Shown: positions 35,282-45,745, numbered from the stretch's first letter. The stretch: DNA of 64,000 bases from Caenorhabditis remanei (GCF_010183535.1 NC_071331.1:8990001-9054000); one strand, 5' to 3'. The notes: generated from the letters alone by a model not told the origin. A program made the numbers and translations.

Positions 35282-36394
35282 ATGGGAGAACTCTACATAC
35301 CGTTTACGAGATGTGAGTGAATCTGATAACTTTTTTGTTATAAGTTAATCGATAGATAGATAATTTCAGCTTCTCAAAACAATTTTGCTATTTAACTCGC
35401 GATGCCCCAGCACTTTCCAAATCTCTCAGCACACCTTCATAATTTTCCAAGAGATTCCGTTCCACCACTCCCATATTGTGGCATGACACCTTTATTTATA
35501 GTTTGTTAATCGTTCGCGGTCGAGTCTCATCAAATGTTTCCAGAGATACATTCCAGTATGCAACTATCATCCGTGTCCTCAGGAGATGACTCAAAATACC
35601 CACATTGAGACTCTTCGTGACCCAGTTGTCTTCAATGGGGCCGTGACATTAGGGGTCCATCAACACAGTCTAGCTTCTGGGCATCAATTGGAAGCTCAAG
35701 AAATGGAACAAGGGCTTCACGGGGATCTGTATTTTACACTCCGCAAATTTTCTGACCAGGAAGCCAATAACATGTTGGACACTTCACCTGGAACTGGTGG
35801 ACTCCACCAGTTCCAGGTGAAGTCTTGGACACCAAAGCCATCATTGAAGCTACTGGAGCAATTCTTTCATCAGGACCGGAATTTTATCCCAACACACATT
35901 TGCCAACAAAATCCTTCTAAAGACCTCAGCAACTTACTCACTGCTTGTCAGCCACACTCCGGAGTGGTGGAGATTGACTTGTGCTTGAAAAGGAAATTTC
36001 CTAAGGATGTACAAATGGCTGAAACTGTCAGAGGAGGATAAGCAGGAGATTCTGAAGTTGAATTTGAGAGATGATGAACAGAGGTATGATTTGTACAAAA
36101 ACGGACGATTGTAATTTCGTTTTTAGGAAAAAATATATCAAATCAAGGAAACCGCCACTTCTGTACACTGCCCAAAAGAAGTCACTGCTGAAACCCTATT
36201 TTGATCATGAACCTCGTCCGACTCCCAGCGCGATTGCAATGGGAATTGAATTGAGTTGCCAGCAAATCAAGACTTCCTTTCAAATGCACGGAGTAGATCT
36301 CGGAAGGAATAATTTTATCCTTCCAGCCCGTTCAAGTTTTCCAAAATGTTATGTTTCTGCAAACTGTCAAAATAATAATGTGAGCTTCAAATAA
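35282..36394 (+). pseudogene. Homeobox-like gene copy A, probably disabled
   Basis: Exon-like parts: 35282-35312 (MGELYIPFTR, donor GTGAGT), 35370 onward, an open stretch 35544-36041 (YIPVCNYHPCPQEMTQNTH, IETLRDPVVFN), 36007-36083 (MYKWLKLSEEDKQEILKLNL) and 36127-36394. The last exon reads RKPPLLYTAQKKSLLKPYF and IAMGIELSCQQIKTSFQ, the skeleton of a homeodomain (helix 1 and the helix 2-3 turn), but the Trp and Asn expected in the recognition helix are gone. The second exon has a stop at 35393-35395 where copy C has CAA, and a nearby small deletion. The long frame and the SEEDKQ frame differ. Either this is decaying, or a shorter product starts downstream. A 21-bp-arm perfect palindrome sits at 35781-35823. 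Confidence 0.55.
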
Positions 36395-36629
36395 AGTCAC
36401 AGCCATTATGCCGCGGAGAACACTGGGGTTGTATATATTTATTAACAACGAAACATGTAATATAGTGAAAAATTATTATAGAAAAAGTACATAGATCAAA
36501 CTGTAATTTTGTTAAAACTGATAATTATTTTCTTGCACTTTTTTACAGTTTCGTGAAGTTTTTGTCAAAGAAACAACACACTTTCACACATTTTTTTGTA
36601 ATTTTTTGTTACAGTTTTGGTAATACAAA

Positions 36630-37020
36630 ATGTTTGAATTTTTACTTTTTCAAAGATCTGTGAAATAGAAAGAGCCATATTAGTTAATAGTCCAGACGAA
36701 GAAGGTATCTTTATTATCAAAAATCAGAATCACGGATGCAGTGTCCGATTTAAGTCGGTGCCGTGTTTTTAAAACCTACCGTATTTCGACTGAATGGCCT
36801 CTCCAGTGCAGGGGCAAGCGAGATCTCCACTCGAGCAAGTTCGGGTACGGCTCCACTAAAAATTGAAATGTTTCAATATGTAAAATATTACTGTTTCAAA
36901 AACTCCAGATTGTTTGTATTGTTAGGAATATTATACTTTTTCCTATCCGTGATGTTTACCAATTTTCTGCTATTAGTTTATTTCAAATGACTGAGGAAAT
37001 ACTTCAGACTAGAAATTCCA
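36630..37020 (-). pseudogene. Displaced copy of TSP1-like exon 3 plus introns
   Basis: Similar to 27030-27660: TTCGACTGAATGGCCTC, CAGTGCAGGGGCAAGCGAG and GTTCGGGTACGGCTCCACT reproduce exon 3 of TSP1-like gene 2 with both splice sites, followed by its intron without the Helitron. No other exons accompany it. It is a dispersed fragment, about 9.5 kb from its source, with a few substitutions that keep the exon readable. Confidence 0.8.
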
Positions 37021-37740
37021 TTACAACTGTAACTCCGCTCAAAGTTAAATTTTTCCTAAAATCTTTTTCGCAATGAGTTTACTAAGAAATCCGTTAGATT
37101 ACCAATAAAGTTTCAAAATAGTTGTCAGTTTTATTTTCGAGGAATAAGCCATCGAAGTCAAAAAATGCGCAAACTGTGATTTTGGGTAATTTTGAATTGT
37201 TGTTTCTGAAGATGAAACAAGCAGAAAACGATATAAAAATATGTAAAAACACAATAAAAATTGATTATTCGTTACCCAATACTATTTCCACATGGATAAT
37301 TTTTATAAAAATCAACTGAAAATTCGATTTTCGAGGTGGTCTCAAAGATATTTCGCGGCTAAAAAAGTTACTTTTTGGTGGTTCGCTGGTACAAAAAGTG
37401 ATAGGTTCATAAAAATTTGTTTCCGGGGGTTATTTTCGGCAACAAATCGACTGGCATTCACAGATTTTTGATAACACTTCTTGTTTTTTCCAGAACCCCC
37501 CAAAATCGAAGGGGGTACTAAAGATATTTCGCGCACTGTATTACCTAATATTAAATTATCAACTCTTGATTGTCTCTATTTTATGATAAGATAATAAGAT
37601 TTTTTGAAACTGTTACTAAAAATTACATTTAAAAATAAATAAATAAATACCTGTAGCACTATTGACGTAAATAATCGAACTTTTGACAAATTATAATCAG
37701 AGGTTCTTCCTATGTTCTTTAGAATGAAGCCATCTCTTAA
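37020..37740. other. Intergenic, start of repeat unit B
   Basis: No gene is supported. From 37560 the sequence is a diverged copy of 32880-33030 (TACCTGTAGCACT.TTGA), marking the start of the third segmental unit. Confidence 0.45.
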
Positions 37741-37743
37741 TTA

Positions 37744-37885
37744 CTGTCGAAAAAATAAAGTTTCGACAAGGATTTTCAAAAAAAAATTTCGCGGGCAAAA
37801 CACTTTAGTGCATTTGTGAACTAAAGTGTTTTGCCCGCGAAAATCTTTTTTGAAAATCCTTGTCGAAACTTTATTTTTTCGACAG
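37744..37885. mobile_element. Short Tc/mariner-type MITE, TA target
   Basis: A 142-bp near-perfect palindrome with TA on both sides. The outer ~50 bp of each arm match the 3190 element (CTGTCGAAAAAATAAAGT to TTTCGCGGGC), but the inner part, AAAACACTTTAGTGCA, is unrelated to it. Confidence 0.85.
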
Positions 37886-38327
37886 TAACTTGAGATACAG
37901 TTATATGTACCAAAGCCTCTATGGAAAACACTTTTTTAATTTGCGAAAAATTGTATGAAAAACTCAAAAAAAAACTTGCTACTTCAAAATTATGGTTTCA
38001 GATTTTTTTTGGTTCATACTTTTGTTCCGGAATTAGTATAGCATTATTTTGGAATCTGACTCGTCGTCAGGACGGGAAACTAAAATAAGAACTACTACAG
38101 TGCGAGCCGATTTATCATCAGGGTAGAACGGGATTTTTTTTTACTTTATTGGAAACTCCAGGTCAGTTTTCAGACTTTTCAACATAAATTTCAAACACCT
38201 TTGATAGTGCCCAACAAGTGTCTTCCTTATCTAGTTTGATTTTCTTTAGACTCTCCGTTTTCTGATTTTCATTCGGACCATTATTTCCTACATTAATTTT
38301 CAAAGGCGTGACATGAAACATCGAAAT

Positions 38328-38378
38328 GGGCGAGGCTTCACCAGACTCCTCCCATTTCCTTTTTGACCAAATAAAAAG
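38328..38378 (+). promoter_or_regulatory. Conserved promoter block, nlp-6 copy B
   Basis: Same block as copies A and C, but the GC box reads GGGCGAGGC instead of GGGCGTGGC. CTCCTCCC and AAATAAAAAGC are kept. Confidence 0.5.
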
Positions 38379-38455
38379 CTGTGAGCTTTCCAGTTCTGTA
38401 CTTTTTTAAATGTTTGATTTTTTCCTTTTTAAGACCTGAAAAGTTTCCAGGTACA

Positions 38456-38742
38456 ATGCTCAGCTTCCCGCGACTCATCGTACTCGTTCTAGTCACGGTC
38501 TACGTCATGTCCCTCACTGCGCCAAAACAAATGGTGTTCGGTTTCGGGAAGCGGTCAGTTATTCACATAGTCATCATCTCAAAGACAATTGAAATATTTT
38601 CAGCTCCATCGCGATGAACCCAATGAAACGCCGTTACACGCAAGGAAGTTTCACGATGGGACTCGGAAAACGTAGTGGATCGAGAAAAAGTTTCCACATG
38701 GGATTCGGAAAACGATCAGCCAATCCACAAATTTTCATTTGA
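38456..38742 (+). CDS. nlp-6: nlp-6-like neuropeptide precursor, copy B
   Basis: Exons 38456-38553 and 38604-38742 (50-nt intron, donor GTCAGT) encode 78 residues with the same order as copy A: signal peptide (FPRLIVLVLVTVYVMSL), PKQMVFGFG-KR, SIAMNPM-KRR, YTQGSFTMGLG-KR, SGSRKSFHMGFG-KR, SANPQIFI. All amidation/cleavage sites are intact. It keeps the RK inside the last peptide like copy A, and differs from A at Asn for Ile in the spacer and Tyr for Phe at the start of the second peptide. The upstream TTTCCAG/GTACAATG acceptor context is intact. Probably functional; its homeobox neighbour downstream is cut by Helitron DNA. Confidence 0.85.
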
Positions 38743-39560
38743 GCATCGATGTTTCTCCTTATTCAGCACAACACACAATTTGCAAATGGGAGGTGAAAAT
38801 AGTGGTACCATAATAATATTATAACAGTTCTTTTTTCTCAATTTCTCTGTCTCTGTTTCTGATTTTCCTTTCCTCTGAATCCGTTTCTTCTAGTACATTG
38901 TAATAACTCTTATTATATCCTTGTATCCCAGCTGTTTGGAAAGTCTACAAATATTGAAGTTTCCACTTTAAAATGAATATGTTTATAGGTGAAACCACAT
39001 TTTTTTCAAGGGAAAGTCATGTTAGGTTCAAGGGATTAAGTTTATTTTTTTAATCCAGAATATTATGAAAGACGGATTTTAAAAGGAAAGGAGGAGAGCG
39101 ACGAAAATCAGATCTTACCACACCTTAAGTTTTTTTGAAAATGGATTTCTTTGGTCTGTAACTTGCAATATTTTCTGGCAAAGTTATCTTTAGTTGTTGC
39201 CAAGCAGGACAATCAATCCAAGAATTGAAAATGTAGGATTGTCGTTTTAGTAAGGATCAAATTTGGACCAAAAGATCAGAAATTTTCACCACTCGATGCC
39301 CGTATTTTTCTTTTTTCAAAATTCTCAAAATGACGCCTTCTGAGCCAAAAACACTGATAAAGCATAGGGGAATGAAAACGGAAAAAGTGGCGTGAAACAG
39401 TCGGCCTAAGCGTCGTCATTTCTTTCCTTTCTTCGACTTGCCTTTCCCGTGGACGCATGGTTTGCGTTGACGTGTCGGCGCGTCCGTTCTGGCAAGTTAT
39501 GCGGCTTTGACTACAGTTAGTTTTTAGTTCGATCCCGGGAGCGAAGAAACATTTTTAAAA
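38743..39560. other. Unit B downstream DNA with repeat fragments
   Basis: 38743-39100 is paralogous to the sequence after copies A and C. 39255-39540 carries a fragment of the Helitron family seen at 58.3 kb (GGACCAAAAGATCAGAAATTTTC, TCTCAAAATGACG, AAACACTGATAAAGCAT). 39569-39625 is a single diverged monomer of the 119-bp satellite. Confidence 0.55.
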
Positions 39561-39625
39561 ATTTTTTTGTTGATAGATTCGGAAAAAAGAGGTTTCCGAA
39601 CGTGTTTTTTTTCCAGATTGATCAA

Positions 39626-41601
39626 TCTTTACTATTAACAAACACCAGATTCTGTATGTTTGTTTGTGTGTCGCCGGTACTAGCGCCCTTCCTACTGAAC
39701 CGATTTTCTTCAAATTTGGACCAAAAGATCAGAAATTTTCTCTTAATGATGCCCGTCTTTTTCTTTTTTCAAAATTCTCAAAATGACGTCTTCTGGGACA
39801 GAAACAGTGATAAAGCATGTGGGAATCGACTGCGGAAAAATGGGGAGGGCAAAAGATTTTTTTATTTTTCTGTTGATAGATTTGGAAAAATAGAGGTCTC
39901 CGAACAAGTTGTTTGTTTCCAGTGAGATCTACGTCACGAAAAAAAGACGGACCGCACGATAATTCAAAGTGAACCTATGTAAACGCACTCTTTTGAGAAA
40001 AATCGCTTACAATAATGTTTTGTTCAAACTGAAGAACTTTGACAAGAAATAGTTTTAAGGAGAAATATAATCGAGAAAGGCCAATTTTTTGGAAAACAAA
40101 AAATATTAAAAAATTGATATTTAGGAGTCAAATAATATTACCACAAATGTAGTCTCAACAAAACGCGTTTGCATAGGTTAAGATTGAATTATCGTGGGGC
40201 CGCTCTCTAAAAAAGGACGAGAAAGATTCTTTGTTATCATCGGATTCAGAAAAATACAGGATTCCAACGGTGTAGTTTGTTTCCAATTTGATCGACATCA
40301 CAAAATAATACGGGCAGTTTTCTGGACACAGGTAAAGAGAGATGAATCCATTGTTGATCCCTATGGGTCCAAATTTAAAATAAAGTTTAATAGTCATTTT
40401 GGTTAGCATTTCCCTTCTTCTTACCACTGTTTTTCCATCCATTTCTGAAGTAAAGTGACGAGCGAAAGTTCTGTGAAGTTTAAATATGAGATCAGGATTC
40501 GAGATCATCTCACTATCAGGTCCAATGGTGGTCTGATGGTTACTGAAGAAGAGGTTGATTAAGTTGTGCTCCATCGCTCAGAATCAGATGGGAGCTTAGA
40601 GTTCGGAGAACCATCACCAAACGGGTAGGAATCAGAAGTGAAAACGGGTCTAAGATGATCAAACGAGATCAAGACGGTCCTCAGTGACTTCCCCGGCAGC
40701 TACCAGACGCTCAGAACTGAGCCGATTTTCTTTAAAGTTGGACGAAAAGATCAAAAATGTTCCCTTCGAGATGCCTATTTTTCTTTTTTCCAAAGTCTCA
40801 AAGTGCCGTCTTCTGAGCCTTCTAAGCCAGAAACACTGATAAAGCATCAACAGCGGAAAAAGAAGGAGAGACGTTCGACAAAGCGTCGTCTCTTCTTTAC
40901 TTGCCCCGGCCGCCGTTCTGCCCGCAAGTTCCAGAAACGGACGAGTGACAGCTGTGGGGCCGCAGGTGTTGCGAGTGGCGAACCAACGGAAGCTAAACGA
41001 CCGCAAACGGGCTTACAACGGCCCGTGGCCCCCAATATAGTCAGAAAATCTAAGAAAAATTGTTTACCAAAATTCATCTCTCAAATCATTCGGAAGTCGG
41101 CAAGCCAAGGAGCACTTCTCGGAGAAGGTGCTACTGATGCACAGCCAGATCCTCACTACATGAGAAGGATGGATCAAGTTTGTTCATATTGCTAGGCGCT
41201 ACATTGCGAAGCTACGTTCGACTTTCAAATGGCGAAAGTCAGTGCGGTCAGGAACCCGATCTGGCAAGTTAGGCAACGGTGACTGTAGTTATTTGGTTCG
41301 AACTCATGTGGGGAAGTGACAATTTTTCTCTTCGCCAAACTTAGAAAAAGTAAAGGAGTAAGGGATCGAAATCGTATCAGAACAGCAGAGATTTTTCAAT
41401 TGTGTTTTACCGGAACGGATTGCTCACAGCTAACTAAGACTACCAACAAGTTTAGAAAAATAAGACAATCCAGAAGTTGGAGAGAATTCTGAGACCTCGA
41501 TAGTCTTAACATTTTGGGGAAGCGCCGCAGGCGCTGTAACTTCCAGAAGGGTGGTGTAGAAAAGGAGGTTTAGTCGCCGTTAGGCGACGTGAACCGACTG
41601 G
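39626..41601 (+). mobile_element. Helitron-family element, internally rearranged
   Basis: Starts TCTTTACTATTAACAAAC and ends with the hairpin GTCGCC-GTTA-GGCGAC, 9 nt, then CTGG followed by T. The 1.98-kb interior repeats family pieces (AATTTTCTCTTAATGATGCC, ATTCTCAAAATGACGTC, AACACTGATAAAGCAT) at 39.7, 40.75 kb and elsewhere, and single satellite-like monomers at 39870-39960 and 40228-40330. No Rep/helicase frame survives, so it is non-autonomous or several nested copies. It lies where the 5' exons of homeobox copy B should be. Confidence 0.65.
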
Positions 41602-41794
41602 TTGTAAACATGTAATGAGTATCTGGATGCTTGGAAATGGAAATCATGAAACCTAGTACTGTAGAAAAGCATACTAATAATTGTTTCAAAGTGTCCTTTC
41701 TCTGAAATTTTCAGTTCATCTGATAGATCACGTTTCTGCTTAACTTCGAGTACACTGGACAGATTCGGTTTATGGACAGTTGAAATTTGTGAGG

Positions 41795-42111
41795 ATGAAT
41801 AATTGGTTGAATTTGTCGGAAGAGGATAAGAGAGAAATTATGAAATTGGACTTGAGAAGTGGTGGACAGAGGTGAGATTACTTCAAGAAATTAAAAAAAC
41901 AATTTTTTTCAGAAGGAAAAACAAGAAATTCAAAATTAAGAAACATCGATCAACGTTCACCAGTCATCAGAAGACTCAACTGGAAGCTTACTTCGAGTTG
42001 AACCAGAATCCAACACTAGAAGAGGAAGAAGAAATTGCCTTGAGACGTCAACTGGATCATTCCAAAACCGCCACGTACTTTGAGAATGCAAGGAAACGAT
42101 TTTTGAAGTAA
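41795..42111 (+). CDS. Divergent homeodomain protein, copy B (partial)
   Basis: Exons 41795-41871 and 41913-42111 join in phase: MNNWLNLSEEDKREIMKLDL, then RKNKKFKIKKHRSTFT, HQKTQLEAYFELNQNPT, EEEEIALRRQLDHSK and TATYFENARKRFLK. This is a homeodomain with helix 1 (QLEAYF), helix 2 and a recognition helix where the usual WFQNRR reads YFENAR: Phe49, Asn51 and Arg53 are kept, Trp48 is Tyr. Homeodomains bind DNA in the nucleus; binding by this one is inferred from Asn51. The frame is open upstream of the ATG, so earlier exons may be missing; they would fall in Helitron DNA. It is the best preserved homeobox in the cluster. Polyadenylation is not obvious. Confidence 0.65.
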
Positions 42112-42119
42112 TATGTATA

Positions 42120-43360
42120 TAGATTTTTAAATGTTCTGCTACTTTTTTTTTATTTCTTATTTTCCTGTTTCAATGTTGTTCTGTAACATTATTTACTGGC
42201 AAAATTATGGTCAGATGTTTCCGAATTAAAGTTTATCACCATGTCATTCATGAATCATTATTATTTAACGAAAGTATTGAACCATATTTTTCTAACTTCT
42301 CAAAATGAAAATTTATCAAATTTGCATGCCACCCCTGTTTCTTTTGAATTTCCAAAACAGGACTATCAATCCAAACATTAGGGAGGATAGGCAAAGACGT
42401 GTGAGATGCTTGTTTTTGTGAGACTTATCGAGATGATAAAGGAGGAATAGTTATAATAATTTGAATACGACTGGATCATTTAAATAATCACGCACTGAAA
42501 AGCCGTCAACGATATTGAATAACTGAACACTGAGAAACAGAAGTTTATTTTATTTTCATTTAAACTTTTTTGAAACTCATTACGGATCAGAATTAAATTC
42601 ACCATGAGAACAAAAATGATCTCACTATCAGTGAGACTTGCACTGCATCACTCCCAAGTGAGTGCCTTTTTTCTGAATGCTCAGTAGCCACTCGTAAAAT
42701 CAGATAAGTTTACATGATCTCCGTCAGTTCTTTCCAACAGCTTCATGAATTTCAAGACGATCAATTGCTATATGTATTACCGTAAATCTTCTCTTGAATG
42801 TATTTACTTTTATCACAAGATAATACGATTTTGTTGAAACTGTTAAAAATTGAATAAAATACCTGTAGCACTCTTGATGTAAATAAATTAACTTTTGTCA
42901 AATTATAATTAGAGACCTTCCCTAAGTTCTTTTAGAATTTATCTTTGCAATTAAGTAAATTAAGATTCAATCATTGAAACAACAAAACTAAATTCTACAA
43001 GCAGAACATGAAAAAACTTTCTGTGAAACATTTTAAGTGGCACGAAGAACAGAGAAAAAATTGCGACTTCAACTTCATGGTTTAAGGTTTTTTTCGTTCA
43101 TACATCAGTTCTGACTGACGTGAAAGTCGGAAATTAAAAGAAGAGAAAACTTTCAGATAACTCCTGTTTAGTTATCAGAGCGGTAAGATTTGTCATCAGG
43201 CAAAAAGATGTTTTGATTTCATTGAAAACCCCTGGTTAGCTTTCACAGTTTTCAGCACCATTTTCGATTGATAGTGCCAAACATGTTTCTTCCATTCATG
43301 TTTTGATTTCCTTTAGTATCTTCACTATCTGATCATCATTTATCATTGTGATTAATTTTC
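42120..43360. repeat. Segmental duplication upstream of nlp-6 copy C
   Basis: Counterpart of 32270-33290. 42803-43192 appears identical to 32891-33280, but the rest has diverged clearly. No gene lies here. Confidence 0.85.
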
Positions 43361-43399
43361 AAAAGACGCTGAAATAGGCGTGACATGAAACGTCGAAAT

Positions 43400-43451
43400 G
43401 GGCGTGGCTTGACCTGACTCCTCCCCATTTCTTTGTGACAAAATAAAAAGC
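43400..43451 (+). promoter_or_regulatory. Conserved promoter block, nlp-6 copy C
   Basis: GGGCGTGGC, CTGACTCCTCCC and AAATAAAAAGC as in copy A. The acceptor-like CAG before the start has become GAG (TTTCGAG/GTACAATG), which may weaken trans-splicing. Confidence 0.5.
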
Positions 43452-43521
43452 TGTGAGCATTCCAATTAAAAAAAATTGTTCTTTTTTTTCCTTACTAAAA
43501 CCTGAAAAGTTTCGAGGTACA

Positions 43522-43808
43522 ATGCTCAGCTTCCCGCGACTCATTGTTCTCCTTCTAGTCACGGTCTACGTCATGTCCCTCACTGCGCCAAAACAAATGG
43601 TGTTCGGTTTTGGAAAACGGTCAGCTTTTCCTATAATCATCATCTCAAAGTCAGTTAAAATATTTTCAGCTCCATCGCCATGATCCCAATGAAACGCCGT
43701 TACACACAGGGAAGTTTCACAATGGGACTCGGAAAACGTGGTGGATCGATGAAAAGCTTCCACATGGGATTCGGAAAACGGTCGTCTGATCCACAAATTT
43801 TCATTTGA
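43522..43808 (+). CDS. nlp-6: nlp-6-like neuropeptide precursor, copy C
   Basis: Exons 43522-43619 and 43670-43808 (50-nt intron, donor GTCAGC) encode 78 residues: signal peptide (FPRLIVLLLVTVYVMSL), PKQMVFGFG-KR, SIAMIPM-KRR, YTQGSFTMGLG-KR, GGSMKSFHMGFG-KR, SSDPQIFI. Unlike copies A and B, the last peptide has MK where they have RK, so the internal dibasic site is lost and the longer GGSMKSFHMGFG-amide is predicted. The tail also differs (SSD for SAN). The acceptor base before the start region has changed from C to G. Otherwise intact and probably functional. Confidence 0.85.
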
Positions 43809-44964
43809 GCATAGTATTTCTTTGTATCCAGCACAACACACAATTACCCAACGGGAGGTGAAAATAGTGGTACCATAATAATATTATAACAGTCCTTTTT
43901 TCTCAATTTTTTGTCTCTGTTTCTGTTTTTCCTTTTCTCTGAATCCTTTGCTTCTAGTACATTGTATCTATTTCATTTTATCTTTTTTTCCCAAATGTTT
44001 CGAAAGTACACATATTGAAGTTTCCGTGTTAAAATAAATATGTTCATAGGTAAAACCTGATTTGCTTTTTTTTAGACAAAGTCCTGGCATGTCCAAGCTA
44101 TTAAGATTAAAAAAACAAAATATTATGAGAGTCTGAAACTGAAACAGATTACACAGAAAGTCGAAGACAGATTCTACCGCAAAAAAGGATTTGAGTATTG
44201 CGACGAAAATCAGAGCTGATCACAATCAAAACTTTTTTGAACATTTATTTCAAGGACAACAAATAATAAAATATCAAGTGCATACATATGTACAAAACAG
44301 CTCATACTGAAACAGTTTTCTGTTTCAAGGTTATAATTTAAACGAAGTGGCAGTTTGGTACACAATTTTTTTTCTGAGAGCGTATTAATTTTTTCACTAT
44401 TCCATCCCATCCAGACAGTGGCTTGTCTTCTGTGACACCCTTGAGTAGATCGACTGATGTTTCCGGTTCAGATACTGATAAACGACTAATTAAATACGAG
44501 TTTATACTTAAGGGAATCAGATATTATTGTGTTATATTGCAAAATATCAAAGTGAAAAAAAAAGTCTACTCTCAGAATGAAAAATCTCAAAATTTCAACT
44601 GAAACATATCAAAACTTTAAAAACTACTCTTGCATTAACTATTGATGAAAAAGCTTTTTTTGAAACTGAAATACTGTTGCGATTTGATGTTAAATTTACC
44701 CTTTTTTCCACTGAAGCGCTTTAAGACTTTTGTCAGCCACCAGTGTGTGCCTTCGAAACCATTTCGAAATAAGACTCCTCTCATATCAATCATTCTTCCC
44801 AATGTCTCGAAAAAAGAGGACTCCTTCAATTTTCTCTCATCTCGTTCTCATCAATCTCCCATACTTGTCGAAATGGAGGTACCAAATTTTTGGGGAATTG
44901 GAAGAATCTGTCAATTTGAAAACGGGAATAGGCAGGTGGCAGGGAGGAAAAAAGACAAATGGGG
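43809..44964. repeat. Segmental duplication downstream of nlp-6 copy C
   Basis: Counterpart of 33911-35175. The same landmarks occur (GGTACCATAATAATATTATA, TTTGTCAGCCACCAGTGTG, ACTTGTCGAAATGGAGGTACC). It is interrupted by the hAT element at 44965. No gene seen. Confidence 0.75.
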
Positions 44965-45633
44965 CAGGGGTGTGCGGAACGGAATTCGGAATTCCGAAAA
45001 ATTCCGAAAATCGGCTCATTTTCGGAACGGAATTCCGATCGGAATATTCCGAAAAAAAAATTTCGGAATGAAATTCCGATCGGAATATTCCGAAAAAAAA
45101 ATTTCGGAATGAAATTCCGATCGGAATATTCCGAAAAAAAAATTTCGGAATGAAATTCCGATCGGAATATTCCGAAAAAAATTTTCGGAATATTCCGAAA
45201 AAAATTTTCGGAATGGAAGAGAAAGTACTGTATTAAAGGCGCATGCGCACTTTTCATGACGGGTCTCGAACAAATTTTTTTCCGCAGTTTTCAGGCGGTT
45301 TTTTTTTTAAATTAACGTCTTTTCGCAGTGTTTTTTTAAACAAAAAAACGGTTTTCAGCATTCGATATGGGTAAATGGGACAATCTGTTGAAAAAAAATT
45401 CCGAAAGTGCGAAAATCGGAATATTCCGACATTCCGAATGTCCGAAAATCCGAAAATCGGAATATTCCGAAATTCCGAAATTCCGAAAATCCGAAATTCG
45501 GAATAGTCCGAGATTCCGAAAGTCCGAAAATTTGAAATTCGGACAATTCCGAGATTCCGAAATTCCGAAATTTAGAAACTCGGACATTTTTTAGTGTCCG
45601 AAATTCCGAAATTTTCCTGTCCGCACACCCCTG
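44965..45633. mobile_element. hAT-type MITE with 8-bp target duplication
   Basis: A 669-bp element with ends CAGGGGTGTGCGGA and TCCGCACACCCCTG, flanked by the direct repeat AAATGGGG (44957-44964 and 45634-45641). The paralogous position in unit A (about 35165) has a single AAATGGGG, proving insertion after the duplication. The interior has two simple-repeat fields: palindromic GAATTCCGATCGGAATATTC units on the left and CCGAAATTCCG units on the right, with a unique middle (GGCGCATGCGCAC). It has no transposase. Confidence 0.95.
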
Positions 45634-45745
45634 AAATGGGGTGTTGCTCATTTTTGTGGTTTTTTTTTAACTGGAGACCAATCGGATCATTGTGAACCGA
45701 TTTCAATAAATGGAGCACTATTATCACTTCTAGAAAAAACACAAC

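Noticed and set aside
40155..40574. 139-residue minus-strand frame
   Set aside because: It crosses Helitron-family and satellite-monomer sequence; no domain is visible.
40803..41195. 130-residue basic plus-strand frame
   Set aside because: It begins in the dispersed repeat segment AACACTGATAAAGCAT and has no family motif; treated as Helitron interior.
44826..45273. Overlapping frames of Phe/Arg-rich residues on both strands
   Set aside because: They are readings of the palindromic simple repeats in the hAT element.
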